From Humidesulfovibrio sp. (lineage in GTDB: Bacteria > Desulfobacterota > Desulfovibrionia > Desulfovibrionales > Desulfovibrionaceae): a stretch of 51,891 bases of DNA. Location of the stretch: positions 1-51,891 of the forward strand of contig JARLHQ010000016.1 in the NCBI GenBank assembly GCA_031292175.1, read 5' to 3'. Position 1 is the stretch's first letter, and each line of letters starts with the position of its first letter. Under the pieces are notes generated by a model that worked only from the letters and a program-made list of their open reading frames with translations, was not told where the DNA came from and searched no databases. Of the stretch, positions 15,517 through 24,371 are shown one piece after another. Position numbers and translations under genes: made by a program.

Positions 15517-15735
15517 ATGTCCAAAGAAGAAGCCATTGAGGTCGAGGGCGTCATCCAGGAAGCCCTGCCGAACGCCATGTTCCGTGTGGAACTGCAAAAC
15601 GGTCACAGCATCCTGGGCCACATCTCCGGCAAGATGCGCAAGCACTACATCCGCATCCTGCCTGGCGACAAAGTCAAGGTGGAGCTCTCGCCCTACGATC
15701 TGACGCGCGGCCGCATCACTTTCCGCCTGCGCTAA
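15517..15735 (+). CDS. infA: Translation initiation factor IF-1
   Basis: Binds the 30S A site during initiation with IF2 and IF3. The 72-residue OB-fold protein has the canonical blocks [36 protein letters not shown] and [14 protein letters not shown]. Length is exactly that of the family. The ATG has GAGGAG upstream and a terminator follows, so it appears monocistronic. Confidence 0.97.
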   Translation: MSKEEAIEVEGVIQEALPNAMFRVELQNGHSILGHISGKMRKHYIRILPGDKVKVELSPYDLTRGRITFRLR

Positions 15736-15762
15736 TTTTCCCCCGCACTACAACGCATGACG

Positions 15763-15785
15763 AGCCCGCTTCTTGCGGGCTTTTT
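15763..15785 (+). terminator. Terminator of infA
   Basis: GCCCGC-TTCTT-GCGGGC hairpin followed by five T, 28 bases after the infA stop. Confidence 0.9.
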
Positions 15786-15913
15786 GTGTTTTCCGCACAC
15801 GCGGCAAAGCTTCTGGCAAGCCGGCTCCGCATTGCCAGGGCCGGGCCGGATGGGCTATGGTCGCGCCCAGGCCGCGCGGCAATGCTCCGCCCGCGCCAAG
15901 GTGGGAGGACTGC

Positions 15914-16153
15914 ATGCAGCGACACTCGGGCACAGTGAGCTATTTTGACGAGCGCAAGGGCTTCGGTTTTCTGACCGACGAAGAAGGGCGCGACGTGTTC
16001 GTGCACTATGCGGAGATCCAGCGCGACGGCTTCCAGACCCTGGCGCCGGGCGAACGGGTGCGTTTCGACCTCGCCGAGGGCGGCGACGCCCTGCGGGCGG
16101 TCAATGTGGCTGTGCTGGCGGACGAGCCAAAGGCTTGCCTGGGCAAGGGCTAA
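15914..16153 (+). CDS. Cold-shock-domain protein (CspA family)
   Basis: A 79-residue single-stranded nucleic-acid-binding protein. The RNP1 motif is KGFGFLTD and the RNP2 motif is DVFVHYAEI; the N-terminal GTVSYFDERKGFGF aligns with CspA. About 12 residues longer than CspA at the C-terminus. ATG at 15914 follows GGGAGG at good spacing. It probably acts as an RNA chaperone; cold induction cannot be judged from sequence. Confidence 0.92.
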   Translation: MQRHSGTVSYFDERKGFGFLTDEEGRDVFVHYAEIQRDGFQTLAPGERVRFDLAEGGDALRAVNVAVLADEPKACLGKG

Positions 16154-16175
16154 CGGCCCAGGCAAAAGAAAATGG

Positions 16176-16202
16176 AAAAGGGGCCGCGCGGCCCCTTTTT
16201 TT
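16176..16202 (+). terminator. Terminator of the cold-shock gene
   Basis: AAAAGGGGCC-GCGC-GGCCCCTTTTTTT hairpin with flanking A and T runs, 22 bases after the stop. It may also serve the leftward yccF transcript. Confidence 0.9.
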
Positions 16203-16227
16203 GTCTGAGGCGACGGATTCCTTGTCC

Positions 16228-16626
16228 TTACCGCGTCTCCACCACCGTCTTCCCGATGGGCGCGAGGGTGGCCACGGCGAGCTTCAGGTGCTGGAGCCCG
16301 AAGGGGATGCCGATGATGGTGATGAAGCAGAGCAGGGCCGAGCCCAGGTGCCCGATGGCCAGCCACAGCCCGGCGCAGAGGAACCAGATGGCGTTGCCCA
16401 CAAAGCCCAAGAGGCCGGTGCCGATGTCGTCCCTGCCTGTGACCAGCCTGCGGCTGATGATTTCGCGCCCGAAGGGCCAGAGGCAGAAGCCCCCCAGCAT
16501 GAAGCAGGCTCGGCCCCAGGGGATGCCGACGATGGAGGCGAACATGACCAGGCCGAGCAGATACCAGCCCAGGCCCATGACCAGTCCGCCGAACAGAAAC
16601 CAAATGATGTTGCCAAGCAGCTTCAC
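16228..16626 (-). CDS. yccF: YccF-family inner membrane protein
   Basis: A 132-residue integral membrane protein made of two YccF (DUF307) repeats. Each repeat has a WF(L)xxGL helix and a GIPxG turn (SIVGIPWGRACFMLG and TIIGIPFGLQHLKLA). About four hydrophobic helices are visible. The function of the family is unknown. It starts at GTG with GGAG upstream, 15 bases after the preceding small gene, and ends the lpxB operon. Confidence 0.88.
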   Translation of the reverse strand: MKLLGNIIWFLFGGLVMGLGWYLLGLVMFASIVGIPWGRACFMLGGFCLWPFGREIISRRLVTGRDDIGTGLLGFVGNAIWFLCAGLWLAIGHLGSALLCFITIIGIPFGLQHLKLAVATLAPIGKTVVETR

Positions 16627-16641
16627 GGACGTTTCTCCTCG

Positions 16642-16950
16642 CTAATTCATGCCTTCAAGAACATTGTCCACCAGCACTTTCTTGGCCTTCCACTCGCCTT
16701 TTTTGATGACGTAGCGCGTAAGAGCGTAGTCGATCTGGTCGATGTAGTCGAGCTTGCCCCAGCCGTCGTCGTCCATGAGGCGCGCCACGGCGTCAAGGAA
16801 AGGCTCCACGTCGATGTAGTGGCCCTCGAAGTCCACGTTCAACAGGCGGTCCTTGTAGACCACCTGGTCGAAGGGCATGAAGCGCCGGATCTCCTCGAAA
16901 GCCTCGGGCGAGAGCCCGTGGACGTCCGCATACACGCGCACGGCTTCCAT
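16642..16950 (-). CDS. Conserved-looking hypothetical protein
   Basis: A 102-residue soluble, acidic protein with no recognised domain. It contains aromatic and acidic patches (VYKDRLLNVDFEGHYIDVE, DDGWGKLDYIDQIDYALTRY). Its ATG shares a base with the lpxB stop (TGATG) and follows AGGAGG inside lpxB, so it is translationally coupled to lipid A synthesis. A GTG one codon upstream is too close to the ribosome binding site to be preferred. Confidence 0.7.
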   Translation of the reverse strand: MEAVRVYADVHGLSPEAFEEIRRFMPFDQVVYKDRLLNVDFEGHYIDVEPFLDAVARLMDDDGWGKLDYIDQIDYALTRYVIKKGEWKAKKVLVDNVLEGMN

Positions 16951-18101
16951 CACGCCTCCTTTTGGCTGGCGGCGATTGCGTTAAGGTCGCTCAGGATGAT
17001 CGCCGCCGCGCGCGCTGCGGCGCCCGGCCCGCCCACCTTCTGGCGCAGGCCTGCCAGATCGGCGCGAGCGCCTGCGATGGCCTCGCCATCGGCGAGCCAG
17101 GGCGCTAGCTGTTCGGCCAGGAGCGGCGCGCTGGCCTTGTCCTGCAACATTTCCGGGAAGATCTCGCGCCCCATGATGAGGTTCGCCAGGCTGGCGTACT
17201 TGACCTGGACCACGGCCTTGCCGATGGCGAAGCTTAGGGCCGAGAGCCGGTAGGCCACCACGGTGGGCGTGCCGATGAGCGCGGCTTCGAGCGTCACCGT
17301 GCCGCTGGCGGCGAGCAGTGCGCGGCTTTGGCGCATCATGCGGTAGCGCTCTTCCGGGCCGTAGAGCGTCACGGGCAGCTCCGGCGGCAGGAACTGGCGC
17401 AGGAACGCCTCGTCCACGCCCGGCGCGCGCGCCAGGGCTAGACGCAGGTCCGGCAGCGTCTTCCGCAGGCGCAGGGCCGCGCCCGCGAATTCCGGCAAGA
17501 GCGTGGCGATCTCCTTGCGGCGGCTGCCCGGAAGCAGACCCAGCAGATTCGGGTCGGGCGTGATGGCGTCCAACTCGTCGAGCGGAATCTGGTCCATGAG
17601 TGGGTGGCCCACGTAGTCCACGTCCATGCCGCGCGCGGCGTAAAAATCCTTCTCAAAAGGCAGGATGCACAGCACGCGGCGCGTAAACCGGCGCAGGAAT
17701 TCCACCCGGCCGGAGCGCCAGGCCCAGACCTGCGGGCTGACGTAGTAGTAGACCGGAATGCCGAGCTTTTTGGCAATGCGCGCCACGCGGAAGTGGAAGT
17801 CCGGGCAGTCGATAAGGATGACCGCGCGCGGGCGCGCGGCCAGAAGCGCGCGCTTCACCTCGCCCAAAAGTTTCAGGATGCGCGGCAGGCCGGAGAGCAC
17901 CTCGGTGATGCCGACAAGCGAGATGAGGCGCATGGGGAAGCGCAGCTCGCAGCCCGCTGCGGCCAGGGCCTCGCCGCCCATGCCCAGAGCGCTCAGGCCG
18001 GGCTCGCGCTCGCGCAGGGCGGTGAGCAGGGAGGCTGCGTGGATGTCGCCCGAGGCCTCGCCCGCGCTGATCCAGATGGGGCCGGAAATGTTGGTTCGCA
18101 T
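16950..18101 (-). CDS. lpxB: Lipid-A-disaccharide synthase
   Basis: Joins UDP-2,3-diacylglucosamine and lipid X into the lipid A disaccharide at the inner-membrane face (GT19). The 383 residues equal the E. coli length. Family blocks are WISAGEASGDIHAASLL, FPMRLISLVGITEVL, DCPDFHFRVA, YYVSPQVWAWR, YVGHPLMDQIP, LLPGSRRKEI and AASGTVTLEAALIGTP. The start at ATG 18099-18101 gives the family N-terminus. It leads an operon with a small unknown gene and yccF, and is divergent from a Gfo/Idh/MocA dehydrogenase. Confidence 0.96.
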   Translation of the reverse strand: MRTNISGPIWISAGEASGDIHAASLLTALREREPGLSALGMGGEALAAAGCELRFPMRLISLVGITEVLSGLPRILKLLGEVKRALLAARPRAVILIDCPDFHFRVARIAKKLGIPVYYYVSPQVWAWRSGRVEFLRRFTRRVLCILPFEKDFYAARGMDVDYVGHPLMDQIPLDELDAITPDPNLLGLLPGSRRKEIATLLPEFAGAALRLRKTLPDLRLALARAPGVDEAFLRQFLPPELPVTLYGPEERYRMMRQSRALLAASGTVTLEAALIGTPTVVAYRLSALSFAIGKAVVQVKYASLANLIMGREIFPEMLQDKASAPLLAEQLAPWLADGEAIAGARADLAGLRQKVGGPGAAARAAAIILSDLNAIAASQKEA

Positions 18102-18287
18102 TGCCGGGAGATAGCGTGAATCAAGGCCTGGCGCAAGGCGGCGCGCGCGTGTCTGGCGGGCGGCCCGAAACCGGCGGGGGGCGGTACAGCGTTGCAATGC
18201 CCGGCCCGAGCATGTAGGGAAGGGCTGCCCGCGCGGCCTGGATTCCCCGGGCGGCAGGCGGGCCGGAACCCCAATCTGGAGAGTTTC

Positions 18288-19205
18288 ATGCTGAAAGTCG
18301 GCGTCATCGGTCTTGGGTCCATGGGCAAAATACACCTGCGCAATTATTGCGAAATGCCGGATGTCCAAGTGGTTGGCGTCATGGACGTGGCGCAGGGCAA
18401 CCTGGACGACGCGCGCCAGCGTTTCGGCGTGGCCGGGTTCACCACACTTGAGGAGCTGCTGGCGCTGGAGCTGGACGCGGTGAGCATCAGCGTGCCCACG
18501 GTGCTGCATTTCGAGGTGGCCATGCAGGTCATCGAACGCGGCGTGGCCCTGCTGGTGGAGAAGCCGCTGGCCGCCACGGCCGAGCAGGGCCGGCAGCTGG
18601 TCGAGATGGCCCGGCTCAAGGGCGTGCCGCTCATGGTCGGCCACATCGAGCGCTTCAACCCCGCCGTGCAGCGGGTGAAGGAGCTGGTGGGCGACGACCT
18701 GATCTCTCTGTCCATCGAACGCGTGGGGCCGTTTCCCGTGCGCATCCAGGACGTGGGCGTCATCCGCGACCTGGGTTCCCACGACATCGACTTGCTGCGC
18801 TTCCTGACCGGCTCGAACTTCCAGAGCGTTTCCGGCGTGTTTTCCGCGAGCATGGGCAAGCACGAGGACAGCGCGGTCATCACGGCCAAGATGGAGAACG
18901 GCGTGCTCGGACACATCACCACCAACTGGGTGACGCCGTTCCGCTCGCGCAAGATCCGCGCGGCGTGCAAGAGCCGCTTCATCGAGGCCAACCTCATGAC
19001 CCAGGAAGTGCGTGAGTATAGCCCCTTCTCCAATGAGGAAAAGACCTACAACGTACGCGAGTGGCCCGCCGTGCAGCGCGAGCAGATGCGCGAGGAGCTG
19101 ACGCAGTTTCTGGCGGCCGTGCGCGACAAGACCCCGGTGCCCATCTCGGGCGAGGACGGGCTTGAGGTGCTTACGGTCATCGAACGGATTTTCGCCGGAG
19201 CGTAG
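18288..19205 (+). CDS. Gfo/Idh/MocA-family NAD-dependent oxidoreductase, GnnA-like candidate
   Basis: A 305-residue sugar dehydrogenase-type protein. The N-terminal VGVIGLGSMGKIHLRNY binds NAD(P), and EKPLA contains the conserved catalytic lysine. HIERFNPAV and GSHDIDLLRFL match the C-terminal substrate domain. ATG at 18288 has GGAG upstream. In several Gram-negative bacteria a gene of this family lies between lpxA and lpxB, and in Acidithiobacillus GnnA oxidises the 3-OH of UDP-GlcNAc on the way to lipid A with amide-linked chains. The divergent pairing with lpxB suggests such a role, but no GnnB-type aminotransferase is in the window. Confidence 0.85.
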   Translation: MLKVGVIGLGSMGKIHLRNYCEMPDVQVVGVMDVAQGNLDDARQRFGVAGFTTLEELLALELDAVSISVPTVLHFEVAMQVIERGVALLVEKPLAATAEQGRQLVEMARLKGVPLMVGHIERFNPAVQRVKELVGDDLISLSIERVGPFPVRIQDVGVIRDLGSHDIDLLRFLTGSNFQSVSGVFSASMGKHEDSAVITAKMENGVLGHITTNWVTPFRSRKIRAACKSRFIEANLMTQEVREYSPFSNEEKTYNVREWPAVQREQMREELTQFLAAVRDKTPVPISGEDGLEVLTVIERIFAGA

Positions 19206-19228
19206 GCCAAGCGGCCTGGATTTCGAGA

Positions 19229-19263
19229 AGCGGCTCGCTGGGAAACTGGCGGGCCGCTTTTTT
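19229..19263 (+). terminator. Terminator of the Gfo/Idh gene
   Basis: Stem AGCGGC-T-CGC paired with GCG-G-GCCGCT around a ten-base loop, then six T, shortly after the stop at 19205. Confidence 0.75.
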
Positions 19264-19270
19264 GCGTCCG

Positions 19271-19873
19271 CTAGCGCGCCGCCATGAGGTGTATGTAGTC
19301 CCGCACGCTGGCGGCGCCGGCGATGCGGGCGCTCTCCAGCAGCTGGTCCTGCTCGACCTTGGTGCGCACGTGGCCGATGAGCACGGCGTTGCCCTCCACC
19401 ACATGCACGCGCACGTCGCGGGTACGGATGCCCGCCAGGCGCACGATGTTGTCGCGGATTTCACCATCGGTGGCGCGCAGCCGGGGGCGGGAGCCCGCCG
19501 GGAACAGGCACAGGGTGACCCCGGTCACGCCCTGAACGTTTCGGGTGGCTCGGCGCGCGCGCTCCAACTCCTCGGGCGAGGCGTAGGTGCCCACCACATA
19601 GCCCCGGCCCTGGCTCACCTGGGCCACGGCATAGCGGAGCAGCCCGCCCTGGGAGTCCAGCGCGGAACGCAGTCTGGCCTCGGCCTGGGCGTCGGGGCTC
19701 ACGTCCTGCTCCAGGCTTTTGCGCGAGCTTAGGCCCGTGGCCATGTCGTACCCGGTCTTGCTCGTCTCCGCCACGTTCATCATGTCGAGGGCCGCCATGA
19801 GCGGCACCGACGCGCAGCCGCCCGCCAGGAAGGCGAGCAGGCTCAGGATGGTGAGCAGACGGATGACGCGCAC
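19271..19873 (-). CDS. BON-domain lipoprotein
   Basis: A 200-residue outer-envelope lipoprotein. The signal ends in LAGGC, with lipidation at C20. The mature part carries BON-like modules, with the strand pattern VRVHVVEGNAVLIGHVRT typical of BON/OsmY domains, which bind membranes or phospholipids. I start at GTG 19871-19873, which has GGAGG upstream and yields a clean lipoprotein signal. An upstream extension in the same frame is not supported. A role in envelope stress or barrier function is inferred from related BON lipoproteins such as DolP. Confidence 0.82.
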   Translation of the reverse strand: MRVIRLLTILSLLAFLAGGCASVPLMAALDMMNVAETSKTGYDMATGLSSRKSLEQDVSPDAQAEARLRSALDSQGGLLRYAVAQVSQGRGYVVGTYASPEELERARRATRNVQGVTGVTLCLFPAGSRPRLRATDGEIRDNIVRLAGIRTRDVRVHVVEGNAVLIGHVRTKVEQDQLLESARIAGAASVRDYIHLMAAR

Positions 19874-20004
19874 CGGAACCTCCGATGGGACGCCGCCAGC
19901 GCTTCGTGCACAGGGCATGGGGGCACGGGCGCGAACGGATTCACGGCCGCGTGCGGGATTGGGAGAGGGCGGCTGTGTTTCAAACCGCTTTGCAAAGATC
20001 GCGC

Positions 20005-21690
20005 CTAGGGTGCGGGGGGCAGATTGTGCATGGCCGGAACGCCGCCGTCCTTGCGGCTGATGGCCACGTAGTAAGGCTGCCCGGCCAGCCATTGCTCGAA
20101 CACCTTGACCGTGTTTGCGGGGCGGGTGGTCCAGGCGTCCCAGTGCTTTTTCTTGATGACCAGAACCGTGTCGCGCTCAGTCAGAATTTTGTCGAGGGCG
20201 TCGAGGCCCGCAATCTCCTGGATGGGGGCGTCCAGGTAATAGGAATAGATGCCGGAGTATATGTCATAGGACAGCGGCGTGTAGCCCTGGGTGGCATAGG
20301 CCTTGAGGACCATGGCCTGGGGCTTGGGGCTCATGATGCTGTCGAGCGCCGGGGCCAAGGTCTGCGCGGCGGGCTGTACCCACAGCGCGGTGAGCACGGT
20401 CAGCGCCGTCAGGACCACGCGGGCGTCCTTGCGCCGCAGGAGCAGAAGACCCAGCCCGCAGGCGGCGAAGCCCGCGGCCACGGTGTGCGCGCCGGGCAGG
20501 GAGCCGTCCGCGGCCAGGGGCGCGGCCATCTCCGCGGGCAGGAAGCGCCCGCCCAGGGTGACAACGGCGGCAAGCGCCAGAAACAGCAGGCCCGCGGCCG
20601 TCCACAACCTGTGCCAGGGCAGGCTGGCGTCGCGTACGCCCAGGGCCAGCAAGAGGGCCAGCGGGGCCAGCTGCGGCAGCAGGTAGATGACCACCTTGCC
20701 GCTCAAAAGCGAGAGCAGCGCAAGCCCGCTGATGGCGGAGATCCACAGCCAAACCCTGGCGTCGGCCTCGGGCGAGGATGTCTTGCGTCCGGCCAGAAGC
20801 CCACGCCAGTAAGTTCCTGTGAAGAGCCTGCCCACTGGCAGGGCCAGCGGGGCCAGGGTCCAGGGCAGCCAGCACGGGGGGAAGGCGACGCAGTAGAAGT
20901 ACCAGGACTCGGCGTGGTGGAAGGTGTGCGTGGCGCGCAGGAAGATCTGTTCATAGAATATATGGTACAGAAATCTAGGCCCCTCCGCGAAGTAGGCGGC
21001 CGCGATCCAGGAGAAGACCACGGCCAGGAGCACGAAAAGCCCCAGAAGCATCTCCTTGCGGAAGAACTCCCGCGCACGGCCGCGCCAAGCCAGATAGAGC
21101 AGGGTCGTGACCACCGGGAAGAGCAGGCCGAGCGGCCCCTTGGTCAGGGTGGCCAGGGCCGCCAGCAGCATGGCCAGGGCGGCCAAGCGCCCGCGCCGGT
21201 CCTCGTCGCCAGGACTGAAGGCCAGGCAGAAGGCGGCCTGGGAGGCGATGATGAGCGCGGCGAAGAGCAGGTCCATGCGCATGTAGTGCAGGAGCCCGGC
21301 GAAGAACAGGGTGGAGAGCAGGGCCAGACAGGCGAGCGGGCCGGCCTCGTCTGGCAGGCGCAGGGCCTTGGCCCACAGCAGAACGGCGTAAAGCACGAAA
21401 AGCCCGCTGAGCGCCGTGCCCAGGAAGAACACCGCGGGATCGTGCATGCCGGTCACGGCGTCGAGCGCGCGCAGCAGCCAGAAGTACAGGGGCGGCTTGT
21501 CCGGATAGGCCATGCCGTTCAGGTTCAGCACCAGCCAGTGTCCGTGCAGCAGCCCGGAGTAGGCGTCGGCGTAGCGCACCTCGTCAGAGAACCACAGGGC
21601 CCGGGTGGAGAAGGTGAAGGCGGTCTGCAGCGCGGTGAGTCCGGCCAGGGCCATCCAGGGCCAGCGGCGGATGAAGTGCCAAAGGGGCAT
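20005..21690 (-). CDS. ArnT-like GT39-family membrane glycosyltransferase
   Basis: A 561-residue polytopic protein with at least ten membrane helices. The N-terminal periplasmic loop contains WFSDEVRYADA, bearing the DE pair that marks the catalytic acids of GT-C enzymes, and the following LNLNGMAYPDKPPLYFWLL is the characteristic PMT_2 segment. ArnT members transfer aminoarabinose or other sugars from undecaprenyl phosphate to lipid A. The sugar here is unknown because no arn pathway genes are nearby. The ATG overlaps the stop of the PAP2 gene (TGATG), implying a coupled lipid A or polyprenyl-phosphate modification function. Confidence 0.85.
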   Translation of the reverse strand: MPLWHFIRRWPWMALAGLTALQTAFTFSTRALWFSDEVRYADAYSGLLHGHWLVLNLNGMAYPDKPPLYFWLLRALDAVTGMHDPAVFFLGTALSGLFVLYAVLLWAKALRLPDEAGPLACLALLSTLFFAGLLHYMRMDLLFAALIIASQAAFCLAFSPGDEDRRGRLAALAMLLAALATLTKGPLGLLFPVVTTLLYLAWRGRAREFFRKEMLLGLFVLLAVVFSWIAAAYFAEGPRFLYHIFYEQIFLRATHTFHHAESWYFYCVAFPPCWLPWTLAPLALPVGRLFTGTYWRGLLAGRKTSSPEADARVWLWISAISGLALLSLLSGKVVIYLLPQLAPLALLLALGVRDASLPWHRLWTAAGLLFLALAAVVTLGGRFLPAEMAAPLAADGSLPGAHTVAAGFAACGLGLLLLRRKDARVVLTALTVLTALWVQPAAQTLAPALDSIMSPKPQAMVLKAYATQGYTPLSYDIYSGIYSYYLDAPIQEIAGLDALDKILTERDTVLVIKKKHWDAWTTRPANTVKVFEQWLAGQPYYVAISRKDGGVPAMHNLPPAP

Positions 21691-22376
21691 CAGCGTGTTC
21701 CTTTGTTAGCGGGGCGTTGCGCGGTATCGCGGAAGCGGGCCAAAAGTGGGCGCAGGCGCTCGGCGAAGCGCGGCGCGAGCCGCTGCGCCACCAGTCCGCC
21801 CAGGCTGCCGACGATCAGCCCACCAAGAACGTCTGTGGGGTGGTGCGCGCCCAAGACCATGCGGCTCAGGCCGATGAGCGCCAGGGCCAGGCCGAGGGCG
21901 CTGGGCAGAACCAGCGACCGGGCGAACAGCGCGAGCGAGGAGGTCTGCACGGTCATCTCCACCGTGTGGCCGGAGGGCATGGAGTTGTGCGCGGCGTCCA
22001 GGGAGAAAGGTCTGAATGGGCCGCCCACGTCGGGCCGGGGCCGACCGATGCCGATTTTGAGCACACGCTCCAGCGCAAGGGAGACGAGGAGCTGCGCCGC
22101 CAGGTAGGCCAGGACGCGGCCCGTAAGGTCCGCGCGGCCGCGTTTCAAACCCCGGTACAACATGGCCGCGTACACCAGATACAGCGCGGGGTTGCCCCAG
22201 TCGGTGTAGAAGCGGACCAGCCGCGTGGCCGCGGGGTTGGCGGCGCGCCAGGCGTCGAAAAACGCGGTTACGGCGGACTCGCTGCCGAGAAACGCAAAGG
22301 TTCCCGCCACCACGAGAAGCAGCGGCAGGCACAGGGCCGTCCACACGGCGAGGGGCGAGGGGGATCGGCTTGGCAT
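21690..22376 (-). CDS. PAP2-family membrane phosphatase
   Basis: A 228-residue integral membrane phosphatase. All three family motifs are present: KIGIGRPRP, PSGHT and SRMVLGAHHPTD with the catalytic histidines. Members dephosphorylate undecaprenyl pyrophosphate, phosphatidylglycerol phosphate or lipid A (LpxE/LpxF/LpxT group). It is translationally coupled to the downstream ArnT-like gene, so either lipid A phosphate editing or recycling of the polyprenyl phosphate left by the glycosyltransferase is plausible. Confidence 0.88.
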   Translation of the reverse strand: MPSRSPSPLAVWTALCLPLLLVVAGTFAFLGSESAVTAFFDAWRAANPAATRLVRFYTDWGNPALYLVYAAMLYRGLKRGRADLTGRVLAYLAAQLLVSLALERVLKIGIGRPRPDVGGPFRPFSLDAAHNSMPSGHTVEMTVQTSSLALFARSLVLPSALGLALALIGLSRMVLGAHHPTDVLGGLIVGSLGGLVAQRLAPRFAERLRPLLARFRDTAQRPANKGTR

Positions 22377-22452
22377 GCGGCCTTATAGGTCGAATTGATT
22401 CCGCGCGCAACACGCGCCCTCGGTTTCAAACGCCCGCCCGCCGCACGCGAAA

Positions 22453-22482
22453 GCGCCCGCCAGGGGTGCTCCTGGCGGGTGC
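22453..22482 (-). terminator. Terminator-like hairpin after the DUF115 gene
   Basis: Perfect arms CCCGCCAGG/CCTGGCGGG with a six-base loop, about 33 bases after the leftward stop at 22515. The following minus-strand sequence has only a short T stretch, so termination may be weak. Confidence 0.5.
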
Positions 22483-22514
22483 GGAAACGGGCGTTGGGCA
22501 GAGGGCCGGTTGGC

Positions 22515-24281
22515 CTATGCGGCGCTCTTGTCCTCGGGCGCCACGCAGCGGTCCACCTCGCGCACCTTGGAAAGGATGCTTTTGCCGATGCGTTTGAACT
22601 CCGACAAGTCCGCGGGCTTATACGTGCGCCGGGTCTTGGCCAGTCCGGCCAAGTCGATGGTCTCGTTGAAAAGGTAGGGCAGGTACAGCGGATCCTGGCG
22701 CACGAAGAACAGCGCCTGCTCAAGCAGGGTGTGGATCTCCTGCTGGCTCTTGCCACACTGGCGGAAGAGCTTCTGCATGCGGCGCTCCATGCCCCGGATG
22801 GAACTGGTCCAGATGTGGCTGCGGGGCTCGAAGCGGAAGGGCTGGCCGTGGGTGCGCGCCTGGGTCATGAAGTGCTGGAAGCGCTCGCGGCTGCCGGGCG
22901 CTGAGGACAGGAAGCCGCCCGCACGGGCTTCTTCCAGAGTCACCGCGGGCGCGCCTTCGATGACCACGCCGCCGCCATACAGGTTGCTGATGCGGAAGGG
23001 GACCTTCTTGAGGTCATTTTCCAGGTCGCGTTTGCTGGTCATGTACTGGACGCTTGAAATAATGTCTTCGCCCCAGAGGTTCTTCAGGCGCTGGTGCATG
23101 TTCGGGTCGAAACCCACGTCGTGGCCCGAGGCGTGGTGCCCGGCCGCGTGGGTGCTGCCGCCCTTCCAGGCGAAGTCCTGGCCGACGAGCAGCAGGCTTG
23201 AGACGCCCATCCAGCGCAGCAGGCGCACCAGGGTCAGGCTGACGTTGCCGCCCGCGTCCAGCACAAACTCGCGGTCCTGCAGCACGAAGGTGGCCATGCC
23301 GCCCATGGTCCACATGGGCAGGGTGGGGCCGGGGTAACGGTTCACCAGTTCTGGGTTGACCTTGGTGGAGTAGATGAGCGGGATGTCCTTGGCCCACTCC
23401 ATGTCCAGCCGGTCATACACGGAGAGCATGCTGCCGTCGTAGTCGAGGGCCAGGCAGAAGTGCGGCTTGAGCCCGTAGGGCTGCAAGGCTGGCAGGGTCT
23501 GCAGGGCCGTGGCGTACAGGGAGTAGCCTGGATTCTTGGCCAGTTCCGGGGCAAAGGTGGCGAGCGAAGGGCCAGCGCCCAGAATGACCGCACCCACGCC
23601 GCGCCCGCCGTCCTGCATGCACTTGAGGCTGCCGTCGTGCTGGGTGCGGCGGTAGTTCTTGAGCTCGTTGCCCACCATGACGTCCTGACGGCAACGCAGG
23701 GTGATCATTTCCACGCTGAAATTTTCCAGCCGGTTGTTCACGATCTTCATCCAGCGGGCGTATTCCGGACCGAGCTGGCGGCAGGGAACGTCCGTGCGCA
23801 GGTAAATTTTTCCATATACGTACTGCAGATCCAGGTTCTTGATGTACTCCAGCAGCTGGTCTTCGTCCGGAGTCACGAAATGTAGTTTTTTGTTCTCGAA
23901 AAACGGGCGGTAGTCCGTTTGGCCCAGGCAGGCCAGGAGCAGGGCCGGATTGGGCTCCAGCACAAGCACCTTGTGCGAGTCCGGCGTGTTGATCAGAAGG
24001 TGGTTCAGCCCGTAGCCCACATTGGTGCCCACGATGATGGTGGCGGAAAGATCGGCCTTCTCCAGGTCCGCCCAATCGTTGTAGAGCAGGCCCGGCGGCA
24101 TGGATTCGAAAAGGCCCAGGCCCGATTCCATGCGCCAGTCAATGAGTCCCCACTTGTTGACAAACACGTTCGTTTTCAGGGACTGTTCGTCGAAGGAAAT
24201 GCTGGAGAGCCAACGGTACAGAGGCGGGTTGGCCTTCTCAAGAGCGGTGATGTTGTCTTTCAGGTAAGGATACATGGTCAT
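22515..24281 (-). CDS. DUF115 / Maf (motility-associated factor) family protein, MptE-like domain
   Basis: A 588-residue cytoplasmic protein. The Rossmann-like core contains VGYGLNHLL and LVLEPNP in the first half. ILGAGPSLATFAPEL in the centre is the MptE/DUF115 signature, and LVGQDFAWKGGSTHA follows. Proteins of this group include flagellin-glycosylating Maf factors and 6-hydroxymethylpterin pyrophosphokinase-like enzymes. Sialic- or pseudaminic-acid transfer is the best-known role of Maf proteins, but no flagellin or nonulosonate genes are in view. The start ATG 24279-24281 has GAGG nine bases upstream; a second ATG two codons later is possible. It is divergent from the cysteine synthase fusion. 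Confidence 0.8.
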   Translation of the reverse strand: MTMYPYLKDNITALEKANPPLYRWLSSISFDEQSLKTNVFVNKWGLIDWRMESGLGLFESMPPGLLYNDWADLEKADLSATIIVGTNVGYGLNHLLINTPDSHKVLVLEPNPALLLACLGQTDYRPFFENKKLHFVTPDEDQLLEYIKNLDLQYVYGKIYLRTDVPCRQLGPEYARWMKIVNNRLENFSVEMITLRCRQDVMVGNELKNYRRTQHDGSLKCMQDGGRGVGAVILGAGPSLATFAPELAKNPGYSLYATALQTLPALQPYGLKPHFCLALDYDGSMLSVYDRLDMEWAKDIPLIYSTKVNPELVNRYPGPTLPMWTMGGMATFVLQDREFVLDAGGNVSLTLVRLLRWMGVSSLLLVGQDFAWKGGSTHAAGHHASGHDVGFDPNMHQRLKNLWGEDIISSVQYMTSKRDLENDLKKVPFRISNLYGGGVVIEGAPAVTLEEARAGGFLSSAPGSRERFQHFMTQARTHGQPFRFEPRSHIWTSSIRGMERRMQKLFRQCGKSQQEIHTLLEQALFFVRQDPLYLPYLFNETIDLAGLAKTRRTYKPADLSEFKRIGKSILSKVREVDRCVAPEDKSAA

Positions 24282-24371
24282 GATGCCGACCTCGCTGGTT
24301 TGGGGACGGCTTTGCAAATCACGCGCCAGATGCCGCCCGTCGCCGGGAGGCCGGGCGCACAGGGGCAGCAG

